Of a stretch of DNA of 36,166 nt, positions 25,577 through 33,423 are shown one piece after another (position 1 is the first letter of the stretch; each line of letters starts with the position of its first letter). The translations under genes were made by a program, and so were the position numbers. Below the pieces are notes generated by a model that saw only the letters and a list, made by a program, of their open reading frames with translations, ran no database searches and was not told the DNA's origin. The DNA lies in contig CACMKG010000006.1 in NCBI GenBank assembly GCA_902614235.1, positions 1 through 36,166 of the forward strand. The letters run 5' to 3'. This stretch comes from an uncultured SAR86 cluster bacterium. GTDB lineage: Bacteria > Pseudomonadota > Gammaproteobacteria > Magnimaribacterales > AG-339-G14.

Positions 25577-25817
25577 AAAAATACGCATCTCAGCTATATT
25601 TTTCTAATAACGGTCGAAACGGTTATTAGTCGGAATAAGGGTAAACCCTTGTCAGATGGTAACCCCTGAAATTCCTGATAAATTGTTAATATTAATTTTT
25701 GATCACCTCCTGCACAGGGTAAATTGAAAGAATGCTAAATTTAGAGACCCTGATGTTAATTCTAAAATAGCGACATTTAATAGAATTTTACTCTTACTTT
25801 CTTCAACTAACAATTGC
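25577..25817 (-). ncRNA. Candidate structured RNA or 3' UTR (longest noncoding stretch)
   Basis: No credible ORF. Read on the minus strand, downstream of the DASS transporter stop, there are: CCCTG...CAGGG (about 25670-25718) with an inner TGAT/ATCA pairing; a hairpin AAGGG-TTTA-CCCTT (25637-25650); an 8-bp hairpin CTAATAAC/GTTATTAG (25603-25629); then the UUCG terminator. It also contains AGGAGGTGATC (25701-25711), an 11-nt complement of the 16S 3' tail, with no ATG/GTG/TTG at proper spacing. Whether this is a separate small RNA or the 3' UTR of the transporter mRNA is undecided; the strand is chosen from the terminator quality. Confidence 0.4.
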
Positions 25818-27257
25818 TTAAATTAAATTTGGAATAAGAAAATAAGAGATTATAAAAACATACAAAATACTTGAGATATTGATGAATATTCCAGCTCTTA
25901 CCATCTTTTGAATTGGTATTAAATTTGACGCATAAACTATTGAGTTTGGTGGAGTAGCAACAGGCAACATAAATGCACAACTTGCTGAAATTGTTAATGG
26001 CAAAATAAGTAGAAGGGGATCAATACCCATATTTAATCCTACACTTGCAACGACGGGCAAGAATGTAATTGTAGTTGTTAAGTTGCTTGTTAGCTCAGTA
26101 AGTAAGACAACCATAACAATTATTGTTAATAAAATTATCCAAAAATAAGTTTCAGATGGAATCAAAGATGCTAACCATAAAGCTAATCCTGAATCATTTA
26201 CGACATATGCCAGAGCCATACCTCCACCAAATAAAAAAATTAGACCCCAAGGAAAGCCGCTTTGCACGTCATCCCATATAAGTAGTTTATTTTTATTATT
26301 GCTTTCATTTATAAAAAAAAGCGAGATAGCTCCGGTGATAGCAATTACTGAATCATCTAACAATGATAGGCCTGGCAAGTTATCAATCAATTGTCTAAAT
26401 ATCCAAAAAAAGGCAGTAATTAAGAAAACCACTATCACTTTTTTTTCTTCATTTGACATTGGACCAAGTTCTTTTAGCATCAAATTCAACTTTTCTTTAG
26501 ATTCTTGAGTAGCAGAAAAATTTACTGGAAATATTATCCGAGTGAGGAATATCCAAATTAACGGCCCTAAACCTAATGTGATTGGTAAGCCAATTGATAT
26601 CCAATTTGCAAAACCAATATCATAATCGTAATTATTACTAGCAAATTGAATTAACACTCCATTTGGCGAGGTACCAATTGGTGTAGCAATTCCACCAACA
26701 GAGGCCGCATAGGCTATTCCCAAAAGCAAACAGAGTTGAAAATTAAATTTTTGATTATCACTAATGTCATTCACTGTATCACTTATAACTTTGATTACTG
26801 ATATCCCAACAGGCAGCAGCATGATTGCAGTAGAAGTATTCATTACCCACATACTCAAAACAGCACTAGCCACCATAAAAGAAGCCACAATACCCCGTGA
26901 GTTCAGACCACTAAATTTAAGAATATTTAAAGCAACTCTTTTGTGAAGATTCCATTTTTGAATGGCAAGAGCAATTATAAATCCACCTGCAAAAAGAAAT
27001 TGAACCTTGTTCATGTACTCTCGACTAATTACGGCTATTTCCTCTACACTAAGTAGTGGAAATAGAATTAACGGCATTAATGCAGTTACCTGAAGTGGAA
27101 TTGCTTCAAAAGCCCACCAGATGCCCATCAATAAAAATACCGCAGCTGTAATTCTTCCTTCTGAAGACAAGCCCTCTGGATTGGGCAAATACAAAACTAG
27201 CAAAAAAGAAATAATTCCCAACCAAAACCCAATTGTTTTTAAATCTATAGATTGCAT
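25818..27257 (-). CDS. DASS/SLC13-family anion symporter
   Basis: Sodium-coupled uptake of di- or tricarboxylates or sulfate by family. 479 aa with about 11-13 membrane segments. The two substrate/sodium-site hairpins are M-N-T-S-T-A-I-M-L-L-P in the first half with G-T-S-P-N, and T-E-L-T-S-N-L-T-T-T in the second half with S-A-S-C-A-F-M-L-P-V-A-T-P-P-N, the usual signature near the C-terminus. Substrate cannot be set. Alone on the minus strand, divergent from patatin across 62 bp, with the structured region downstream. Confidence 0.9.
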   Translation of the reverse strand: MQSIDLKTIGFWLGIISFLLVLYLPNPEGLSSEGRITAAVFLLMGIWWAFEAIPLQVTALMPLILFPLLSVEEIAVISREYMNKVQFLFAGGFIIALAIQKWNLHKRVALNILKFSGLNSRGIVASFMVASAVLSMWVMNTSTAIMLLPVGISVIKVISDTVNDISDNQKFNFQLCLLLGIAYAASVGGIATPIGTSPNGVLIQFASNNYDYDIGFANWISIGLPITLGLGPLIWIFLTRIIFPVNFSATQESKEKLNLMLKELGPMSNEEKKVIVVFLITAFFWIFRQLIDNLPGLSLLDDSVIAITGAISLFFINESNNKNKLLIWDDVQSGFPWGLIFLFGGGMALAYVVNDSGLALWLASLIPSETYFWIILLTIIVMVVLLTELTSNLTTTITFLPVVASVGLNMGIDPLLLILPLTISASCAFMLPVATPPNSIVYASNLIPIQKMVRAGIFINISSILYVFIISYFLIPNLI

Positions 27258-27319
27258 TTTATGTATAAAAGAAAAAATAAATAATATCAGCTAAAATAAT
27301 AAATTAAATTAAATAATTT

Positions 27320-28192
27320 ATGACTAAGTATGTGCTTTCTTTAGATGGGGGGGGAGTTCGGGGTTTAGCATCAGCTAATTTTTTAAGAAAATTAGAATTT
27401 GAAATGCACAAGCCGCTGTTGGAAAAGTTTGATTTAGTTTGCGGTTCTTCTACAGGAGGAATTTTAGCCATAGCTCTATCAGTTTTAAAATTGAATGGAT
27501 CTCGTCTAGTAAATATTTATTCCTCAAGAAATCTAAAAAGAATTTTTAGCACTTCAATGCCAAGGGTTATAGGCCCTAAATATGGAGGAAGAAGAAAAAA
27601 TAATGTGCTTAGAGAATATTTTGGCTCTTTGACACTGGCTGAAGCTGAAACTCCGGCAATTGCTGTTTCGTATGATCTAAAAAATAGATCAACTCGACTT
27701 TTTAAAACTTTCGTCGATAAAAACTTGGAAGCCTGGAAAGTTGCATCTGCTACCTCAGCTGCCCCAACCTTTTTTCCTGCGATAAAAATTAATGATAATT
27801 GGTATATAGATGGTGCAATCTCATCAAATAATCCAGTTTTAATTGCTTATGCTGAAGCAAAGAAATTATGGCCTGAAGAAAATATAAAAATATTAAGTAT
27901 CGGTACTGGCTACGATGATAAGCCTTATAAAGGAAAGAAAACAAAAAATTGGGGCATATTTTCATGGTTAAGAGGAGGTATTATTCAGGTACTTATGGAA
28001 TCAAACAGCGAACATTTAATTGCCGAATCATTATTTAAAGATAATTATTTAAGGATCAACTCTAAATTGGATTCTGTAGACTCAGCAATAGATAATTCTT
28101 CTGATCATAATTTAGAGGAGTGTTTAAAAATGGGAGATCAGTGGTGGGATCAATTTGGTTTTGAAACTTTAGATTTTTTAATAACAAATTAA
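27320..28192 (+). CDS. Patatin-like phospholipase
   Basis: Lipid acyl hydrolase, 290 aa. The oxyanion hole is D-G-G-G-V-R-G (residues 9-15), the nucleophile is Ser44 in G-S-S-T-G, and the dyad Asp164 is in Y-I-D-G-A, followed by S-S-N-N-P. There is no signal peptide, so it is probably cytosolic or peripheral to the inner membrane. gpsA follows after 2 nt, suggesting membrane lipid turnover. Codons 10-12 form an unbroken G8 tract (27347-27354), unusual in this AT-rich DNA. No nucleotide cyclase or other defence gene is adjacent. Confidence 0.92.
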   Translation: MTKYVLSLDGGGVRGLASANFLRKLEFEMHKPLLEKFDLVCGSSTGGILAIALSVLKLNGSRLVNIYSSRNLKRIFSTSMPRVIGPKYGGRRKNNVLREYFGSLTLAEAETPAIAVSYDLKNRSTRLFKTFVDKNLEAWKVASATSAAPTFFPAIKINDNWYIDGAISSNNPVLIAYAEAKKLWPEENIKILSIGTGYDDKPYKGKKTKNWGIFSWLRGGIIQVLMESNSEHLIAESLFKDNYLRINSKLDSVDSAIDNSSDHNLEECLKMGDQWWDQFGFETLDFLITN

Positions 28193-28194
28193 CC

Positions 28195-29199
28195 ATGAAG
28201 GAATTTTCAGTTATTGGAGCAGGATCTTGGGGCACAGTTTTATCCAATTTATTAGCCTTTAATGGCCACAAAGTAAAAATTTGGACAAAAAATAATTCTA
28301 TTTATGAAGAAATACTATCAGCAAATAAAAATTCTAAATATTTGCCAAATTTACATCTTTCAGAAAATGTATCTCCCACTCTAGATTTAAAAGAATGTTT
28401 TGGTGAAGAAAAGACTGTAATTATAGCAATCCCCTCAGATGGTATAAAAATAATTTCCAAAGAAATAAAAAACTTTCACCGTGCTTCCAATCGATATATT
28501 CTCGCTTCAAAAGGAATTGATTTGAAAACTTTTGAGACCATGTCTGAAACTTTATCAAAAGAAGCAAATATAGAATCAAATAAAATTCTAGTATTATCCG
28601 GACCAAATCTGGCAGAAGAGGTTTCAGAAAACTTCTCTACAGCCTCAGTTCTGGCTGGAGAAGATTTGGAAGAAGCAAAAATTCTTTCAAATTTTTTTAA
28701 TAATAAAACTTTTAAGATCTTTTTAAGCTCAGATAAAAAAGGAGTTGAATTAGCTGGAGCATTGAAAAATATTTATGCTATTTCAGCAGGTCTTTCCGAC
28801 GGACTTGGTAGTAAATCAAATACTAAAGCAATGCTTTTAACTAGAAGCCTTTCTGAAATGACAGAACTATTCACTAAATTAAATGCTAATCCAGCAACCC
28901 TTCTTGGTTTAGCTGGTGTGGGAGATTTATTTGCTACTTCAAGCTCTTCTAAAAGTAGGAATTATTCTTTAGGTTATTATTTAGGAAAAAATATGTCTCC
29001 AAAAGAGGCTTTGTCTGAGATAGGACAGGTTGTTGAAGGCGTTAATACTCTTAAAACTGTATTCAATAAAAAAAATGAATTGAATTTAACAATGCCTATA
29101 GTTGATATTTTATACCAAATTGTTTTTTCTGAGATGGATCCAAAAGATTGCTTTGCTAATATTTTTCTTGAGAGTAATAATATAGATAGTAAATTCTAA
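28195..29199 (+). CDS. gpsA: Glycerol-3-phosphate dehydrogenase [NAD(P)+]
   Basis: Reduces DHAP to sn-glycerol-3-phosphate for phospholipid synthesis. N-terminal Rossmann motif G-A-G-S-W-G-T (residues 8-14), the S-G-P-N-L-A-E-E segment, the catalytic Lys in G-A-L-K-N-I, and the G-x-G-D-L-x-A-T-x-S-S-x-x-S-R-N sequence in the C-terminal domain are all present. 334 aa is normal. It begins 2 nt after patatin and ends 3 nt before the DUF4389 gene. Confidence 0.95.
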   Translation: MKEFSVIGAGSWGTVLSNLLAFNGHKVKIWTKNNSIYEEILSANKNSKYLPNLHLSENVSPTLDLKECFGEEKTVIIAIPSDGIKIISKEIKNFHRASNRYILASKGIDLKTFETMSETLSKEANIESNKILVLSGPNLAEEVSENFSTASVLAGEDLEEAKILSNFFNNKTFKIFLSSDKKGVELAGALKNIYAISAGLSDGLGSKSNTKAMLLTRSLSEMTELFTKLNANPATLLGLAGVGDLFATSSSSKSRNYSLGYYLGKNMSPKEALSEIGQVVEGVNTLKTVFNKKNELNLTMPIVDILYQIVFSEMDPKDCFANIFLESNNIDSKF

Positions 29200-29202
29200 A
29201 AT

Positions 29203-29526
29203 ATGACGAAAAACCAAGAAAAAAGTACTGAAAACTTATCGATTGATACAGCAGTTTTAACTGAGAATATTAAAGAACCTTCTATTTGGGTTAATTTCTT
29301 TTTAAAGATCTTCTATTTGGTTTTTCTAAACTTTATCGTTCCTTTTTTAGGTTTTATTACTTTATTACAATTGTTATTTAGTATTGGTTCAAAAAAACCT
29401 AATGAAAATCTTGTTTCTTTTTCAAAAAAAATCAGCAGTTATATTTATCAAATCATTAACTTTATAACTTATAGTTCTGACCAAAGACCATGGCCATTTA
29501 ATTCATTTCCAGAATCGTCAGATTAA
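29203..29526 (+). CDS. DUF4389-family small membrane protein
   Basis: 107 aa. A polar N-terminus is followed by a long hydrophobic region (about residues 35-63), then N-E-N-L-V-S-F-S-K-K-I-S-S-Y-I-Y-Q-I-I-N-F and a P-W-P-F-N-S-F-P end. The pattern 'N-x-N-L-x-x-F, Y-x-Y-Q-I, F-P-F' near the C-terminus is that of DUF4389 proteins. Function unknown. Same operon as gpsA by spacing. Confidence 0.75.
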   Translation: MTKNQEKSTENLSIDTAVLTENIKEPSIWVNFFLKIFYLVFLNFIVPFLGFITLLQLLFSIGSKKPNENLVSFSKKISSYIYQIINFITYSSDQRPWPFNSFPESSD

Positions 29527-29555
29527 TTGAAATCACCATACTTTAAACATATAAT
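29527..29555 (+). promoter_or_regulatory. Sigma70-type promoter of folE
   Basis: TTGAAA (29527-29532) and TATAAT (29550-29555) separated by exactly 17 nt, in the 72-bp gap before folE. Predicted start near 29562, leaving a leader of about 37 nt. The best-formed promoter seen in the window. Confidence 0.75.
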
Positions 29556-29598
29556 CCTATTTCTTTATTACTTTTAAATATAAAACTAAGATTCTGTT

Positions 29599-30174
29599 AT
29601 GACTAAACCCACAGAAGAAGAAGCACTTAAAGCAGTAAGAACTTTACTTGCATTTACTGGCGATGATCCTGATAGAGAAGGATTAATTGAAACGCCTGAC
29701 AGAGTAGTTAGAGCGTATAAAGAATTTTATGCTGGTTATGAAGTAGATCCTGAAGAAATTCTTTCTAAAACATTTGAAGAAGTTGAAGGCTATGACGAAA
29801 TGGTCATCGTAAAGAATATTAGAGTTGAATCTCATTGCGAACATCATATGGTTCCTATTTTGGGTATGGGACACATTGGATATATTCCAAACAAACGAGT
29901 TGTAGGAATAAGTAAATTAGCCAGGATTGTTGATGTTTTTGGTAAAAGATTACAAACTCAAGAAACTATGACAGCTCAAATTGCAGATACAATTAATAAA
30001 GTATTACAACCTAAAGGCGTTGGAGTGATTATTGATGCAGCACACCAGTGCATGACTACAAGAGGAATTCATAAAACAGAAACTAGTACAGTAACTAGTA
30101 GAATGTTAGGTGATTTTAGAGATCCCGCAACCAGAACAGAATTCTTAAATTTAGTACAATCCGACAAAAACTAA
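29599..30174 (+). CDS. folE: GTP cyclohydrolase I FolE
   Basis: First step of tetrahydrofolate synthesis from GTP. Zinc ligands Cys80 and His83 lie in H-C-E-H-H and Cys151 in H-Q-C-M-T-T-R-G; G-I-S-K-L-A-R and F-x-K-R-L-Q-T-Q-E complete the signature. 191 aa fits the zinc-dependent type I enzyme. Its own promoter is upstream and maf follows after 3 nt. Confidence 0.96.
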   Translation: MTKPTEEEALKAVRTLLAFTGDDPDREGLIETPDRVVRAYKEFYAGYEVDPEEILSKTFEEVEGYDEMVIVKNIRVESHCEHHMVPILGMGHIGYIPNKRVVGISKLARIVDVFGKRLQTQETMTAQIADTINKVLQPKGVGVIIDAAHQCMTTRGIHKTETSTVTSRMLGDFRDPATRTEFLNLVQSDKN

Positions 30175-30177
30175 TTT

Positions 30178-30774
30178 TTGAGTAATATTTCTTTATTAAA
30201 GCCTTTAATAATTGCTACAGAATCCGAAATCAGAAAAAAAATCTTTTCTGATTTTAATTTTAAAGTAAGTTTTATTGCTTCAGAAGTTGATGAAGATTCA
30301 ATAAAAGAAAATTTTCAATTTAAAAATTATTATGATCTAGCTATAGAATTAGCTTCCGCTAAAGCTCTCGAAATTTCAAAAAAAAATCCTGATCACTATG
30401 TTTTGGGAGTTGATCAAGTTTGTGAATTCAATAATGAAATTCTTAACAAGCCAGGAAACAAAGAAAAGTGTATTAAAACTTTACAAAAGTTATCTGGCAA
30501 TACCCATTTTCAAAATTGTGGGATGGCCATTGCCTTCAATGACAGCGTTATTTGGACCTCATATGATGTGGCAAAATTGACTATGAAAAAACTTTCTTTA
30601 AAAGATATTGAAAATTATATTTCAAAAGATGCTCCTTTCATGTGTTGTGGCAGTTACAAATACGAATTAAATGGAAAGTATTTATTTTCTAATGTTGAAG
30701 GGTCAATTTATACAATTCAAGGATTAGATATTGATTCTCTATTGATCTATTTAAGACAAAATAAATTTATTTGA
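30178..30774 (+). CDS. maf: Maf-family nucleotide pyrophosphatase, divergent
   Basis: Maf/YceF proteins hydrolyse non-canonical or modified NTPs. The fold signature is present in altered form: I-I-A-T-E-S-E-I-R-K replaces the usual A-S-x-S-P-R-R, G-V-D-Q-V-C replaces A-D-T-V-V, and N-K-P-G-N is kept, followed by C-G-S-Y-K and the V-E-G-S-I-Y-T-I-Q-G-L end. 198 aa is normal. The start is TTG at 30178, 3 nt after the folE stop; the next Met is too far in. Substrate unknown. Confidence 0.75.
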   Translation: MSNISLLKPLIIATESEIRKKIFSDFNFKVSFIASEVDEDSIKENFQFKNYYDLAIELASAKALEISKKNPDHYVLGVDQVCEFNNEILNKPGNKEKCIKTLQKLSGNTHFQNCGMAIAFNDSVIWTSYDVAKLTMKKLSLKDIENYISKDAPFMCCGSYKYELNGKYLFSNVEGSIYTIQGLDIDSLLIYLRQNKFI

Positions 30775-30808
30775 GATTTCTTTCAAAAATGAGTACTGTT
30801 TGTGATGT

Positions 30809-31711
30809 ATGAAAAATTTTCAAGATAAAGTTGCTGTAATAACTGGATCAGGTTCAGGAATGGGAAGAGAACTCGCCATTGAGTTAGCTCAAGCTGGGGC
30901 CAATATTGCGCTAGTTGAATGGAATGAAGAAACATTAAATGAAACAGCAGAATTATTAAAGTCCTATAACGTTGGAGTATCAAAACATATAGTTGATGTA
31001 AGCGATAAAGAAGCAATTTATGCGCTGCCTAATCAAGTTATAGAAGAACATGGCTCTGTAGATATGGTGTTTAATAATGCCGGAGTTGCTCTGTCTTCGA
31101 CAATTGAGGAATCAACAGATGAAGATTGGGATTGGGGCTTGGGAATTCTTCTACATGGAGTTATTAACGGAACAAGAGCTTTCTTGCCCCATCTAAAAGA
31201 AAGACCCGAGGCTGCAATCGTAAATACTTCTTCGATTTTTGGTTTACTAAGTGTACCTACTCAATCTATTTACCATGTTGGTAAATATGGAGTAAGAGCT
31301 TTTACTGAGAGTTTAGCTCTGGAAATGAAAATGGAAAATTCACCCGTCGAAGTTTATTCAGTTCATCCTGGTCATATTGGAACCAATATAGCTAACATTG
31401 CTGCTGAAAAAGGAAAAATGGAATTTGATGCAGAAGCAATGGAGAAAAGGCCAAATATTTTTGGACCAAAAGCTAAATCTATTGAAGAAGTTGGTCAATT
31501 ATTCAAAAGCAACGCACCAGTTAATGCCAACACTGCTGCAAAGATTATCCTTAACAATATAAAAAAGAAAAACAAAAGAATATTGGTTGGCGCTGATGCC
31601 CATTGGTATGATCGAATTCAAAGGCTTTTTCCAAAAAAATATATTTACCTTTTACCTTTCGTTTCACTAATAAGAGGATGGTTTCCTAAAGATAAACCTT
31701 TAGATAGATAG
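30809..31711 (+). CDS. SDR-family oxidoreductase
   Basis: 300 aa. Cofactor loop T-G-S-G-S-G-M-G (13-20), N-N-A-G-V, Ser in N-T-S-S-I-F-G and Y-H-V-G-K. The C-terminal extension carries basic and aromatic residues (R-I-Q-R-L-F-P-K-K-Y) and may touch the membrane, a trait of related lipid-acting SDRs. The stop lies 1 nt from the end of the convergent ketoacyl synthase, so no terminator fits between them. Substrate not assignable. Confidence 0.85.
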   Translation: MKNFQDKVAVITGSGSGMGRELAIELAQAGANIALVEWNEETLNETAELLKSYNVGVSKHIVDVSDKEAIYALPNQVIEEHGSVDMVFNNAGVALSSTIEESTDEDWDWGLGILLHGVINGTRAFLPHLKERPEAAIVNTSSIFGLLSVPTQSIYHVGKYGVRAFTESLALEMKMENSPVEVYSVHPGHIGTNIANIAAEKGKMEFDAEAMEKRPNIFGPKAKSIEEVGQLFKSNAPVNANTAAKIILNNIKKKNKRILVGADAHWYDRIQRLFPKKYIYLLPFVSLIRGWFPKDKPLDR

Positions 31712-31712
31712 T

Positions 31713-33365
31713 TTATAATTCAATATCTTTGTAATTAGATATAGATATTTTATCTCTCGTAATTTTTAGATCTTCTGTTGGATCAAGAATTTCTTCATTA
31801 AAACGGTAAATAAGATCATATTTTCCATTAACGCTTTCTTCGAGATAAATAGCACGCTTTTCTTCAGTTGCAGCAAGCTTTGCTTCATAATTTTTTAAAT
31901 CATTTTTATTCATTTTCGATTTAATAAAACTTGGGCTCACTACACCACAAGACCCATTGTTCCCACCAAAACCTTTTGCATTTAAATAGATTGCATCTAT
32001 TTTTTCTACATCAACTTCTTTAGATTTTAAGCAATAATCTAAATTATCGGATAGCACGTCATCAGCCAATTTTTTTGTTGTGTTTATTCCGGGAACCAAA
32101 CCATGATTCCAAATTCCAATGGCTGTCATTAATTCGTCTCCAGCTGCAGGCCCCATAGTATGACCCAACATGCCTTTTAGAGCTGTAACTTTCCAATTTT
32201 TTAATTCAAAACCTTTTGCAACTCTATTTAAAACATCAGACTCAGTACTGCGATTTTGAAAGGTGCCTGTTCCATGCGCAATAACAATACTATCTTGGAT
32301 AGAACACCCTAATTTTAATGTATTGGAAATAGATTGAGCCATAGTTACATAATTACCAATTCCAGGTGAACTAATCGATTTTTTGAATCCATCTGCATTT
32401 ATTGCAACATCTGTAAAACCACCAAGTATCTTGAGTCCGTTTGTTATGGCAAATTCTAAAGTAGTGACAGCTACAAATTGAGCAGCTTCTCCTAGAATCA
32501 TTCCAGCATTATCCCCAAATGGTCGACAAGCATTTTGATGAATCACTTCTTTGGAATTTTCATCATTATTTCTGATCTGCATTTCTAAAATCTTTTTGTC
32601 ATCTGCAATTCCTGTCGTAGCTAAAAAACCATCTGTTATTTCGGGATTAATAGGTGCTTCTGCAGATCCTACAATTGAGAAATCCAGTTCTTCATTTTTT
32701 ATTCCCTTTAGAGCCAAATCCAAGTTATATAAAAAAGTTGCACAAGCGCCCGCTACAGTACCTGTTTTCCCCAAAGAACCTAATACGTATGCGTTTATGA
32801 AATCTGCAGACATGCCAATCAAAGACATTGATAAATGTTTGGAACTTGCTCTTTTTCCAATTTTCCTTGATTGCAAAAGTCCTCCCATTCCATCATAGTC
32901 TAACTGTCCTATTGCAGGACCGGAAAAAACTCCTATTTTTTTTGGATCCAATATTGGTTTTAATTCAGTATCCCAATCTTTACCAAGATTCTTTAAACAA
33001 TCAGTAACACCAAAAATAGTCATTTGAATTCCTTTTGGATGTTGTCTCGAGTTATACATCTTAGAAAGATTAATACCTTCAGGAAGTTGACCTGCCGCAT
33101 TAACATTCATGACATCTTTCATGAGTAATTCAGGATCGAAAAGATCTGAATTTATCTTTCTTACTAACGTTTTTTTTAAAATATCTTTTTCTGATGAAAT
33201 TTCAGAGTTTGTTAAAGAATTTAAGTCTTTTAACAATAATTCTTTAGATCGTGTATCAAGGCTATCTAATACAAGTCGTTTGTATGAAAAATCAAAAGAT
33301 GACCTTCCAGCTGAGTTTATTCCCCCAACACTACATATCACAGGAAATCTCTTAAAATCTTGCAT
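31713..33365 (-). CDS. Beta-ketoacyl synthase-like thiolase-fold protein, long form
   Basis: Thiolase-fold condensing enzyme of 550 aa, clearly longer than FabF (about 412). The triad is intact: Cys208 in A-G-A-C-A-T, His364 in I-A-H-G-T-G-T, and His402 in L-K-G-M-L-G-H-T-M-G, with K-G-F-G-G-N-N-G near residue 465. The extra length is an N-terminal region of about 70 residues rich in Lys/Asp/Leu and a C-terminal tail of about 70 residues. No ACP or malonyl transferase lies nearby. Divergent from an acyl-CoA synthetase across 58 bp; a specialised lipid or polyketide-like condensation is inferred. Confidence 0.85.
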   Translation of the reverse strand: MQDFKRFPVICSVGGINSAGRSSFDFSYKRLVLDSLDTRSKELLLKDLNSLTNSEISSEKDILKKTLVRKINSDLFDPELLMKDVMNVNAAGQLPEGINLSKMYNSRQHPKGIQMTIFGVTDCLKNLGKDWDTELKPILDPKKIGVFSGPAIGQLDYDGMGGLLQSRKIGKRASSKHLSMSLIGMSADFINAYVLGSLGKTGTVAGACATFLYNLDLALKGIKNEELDFSIVGSAEAPINPEITDGFLATTGIADDKKILEMQIRNNDENSKEVIHQNACRPFGDNAGMILGEAAQFVAVTTLEFAITNGLKILGGFTDVAINADGFKKSISSPGIGNYVTMAQSISNTLKLGCSIQDSIVIAHGTGTFQNRSTESDVLNRVAKGFELKNWKVTALKGMLGHTMGPAAGDELMTAIGIWNHGLVPGINTTKKLADDVLSDNLDYCLKSKEVDVEKIDAIYLNAKGFGGNNGSCGVVSPSFIKSKMNKNDLKNYEAKLAATEEKRAIYLEESVNGKYDLIYRFNEEILDPTEDLKITRDKISISNYKDIEL

Positions 33366-33423
33366 GTATTTTTTTTTTAAATTAACTTATAAACCTAATA
33401 TTACATTATTTAAAGGAGAGGAC

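Noticed and set aside
25700-25712. Fragment of a 16S rRNA gene 3' end on the plus strand
   Set aside because: Only the last 11 nt match; upstream bases do not follow the 16S sequence and no spacer tRNA or 23S follows.
27320-28192. Patatin as a CBASS (CapV-like) defence effector
   Set aside because: No nucleotidyltransferase or other defence gene is adjacent; the neighbours are gpsA, a DUF4389 gene and a transporter.
33109-33423. N-terminal extension of the acyl-CoA synthetase frame back to 33109
   Set aside because: It runs antisense through the start of the ketoacyl synthase, looks compositionally unlike the enzyme family, and a clear ribosome site precedes ATG 33424.
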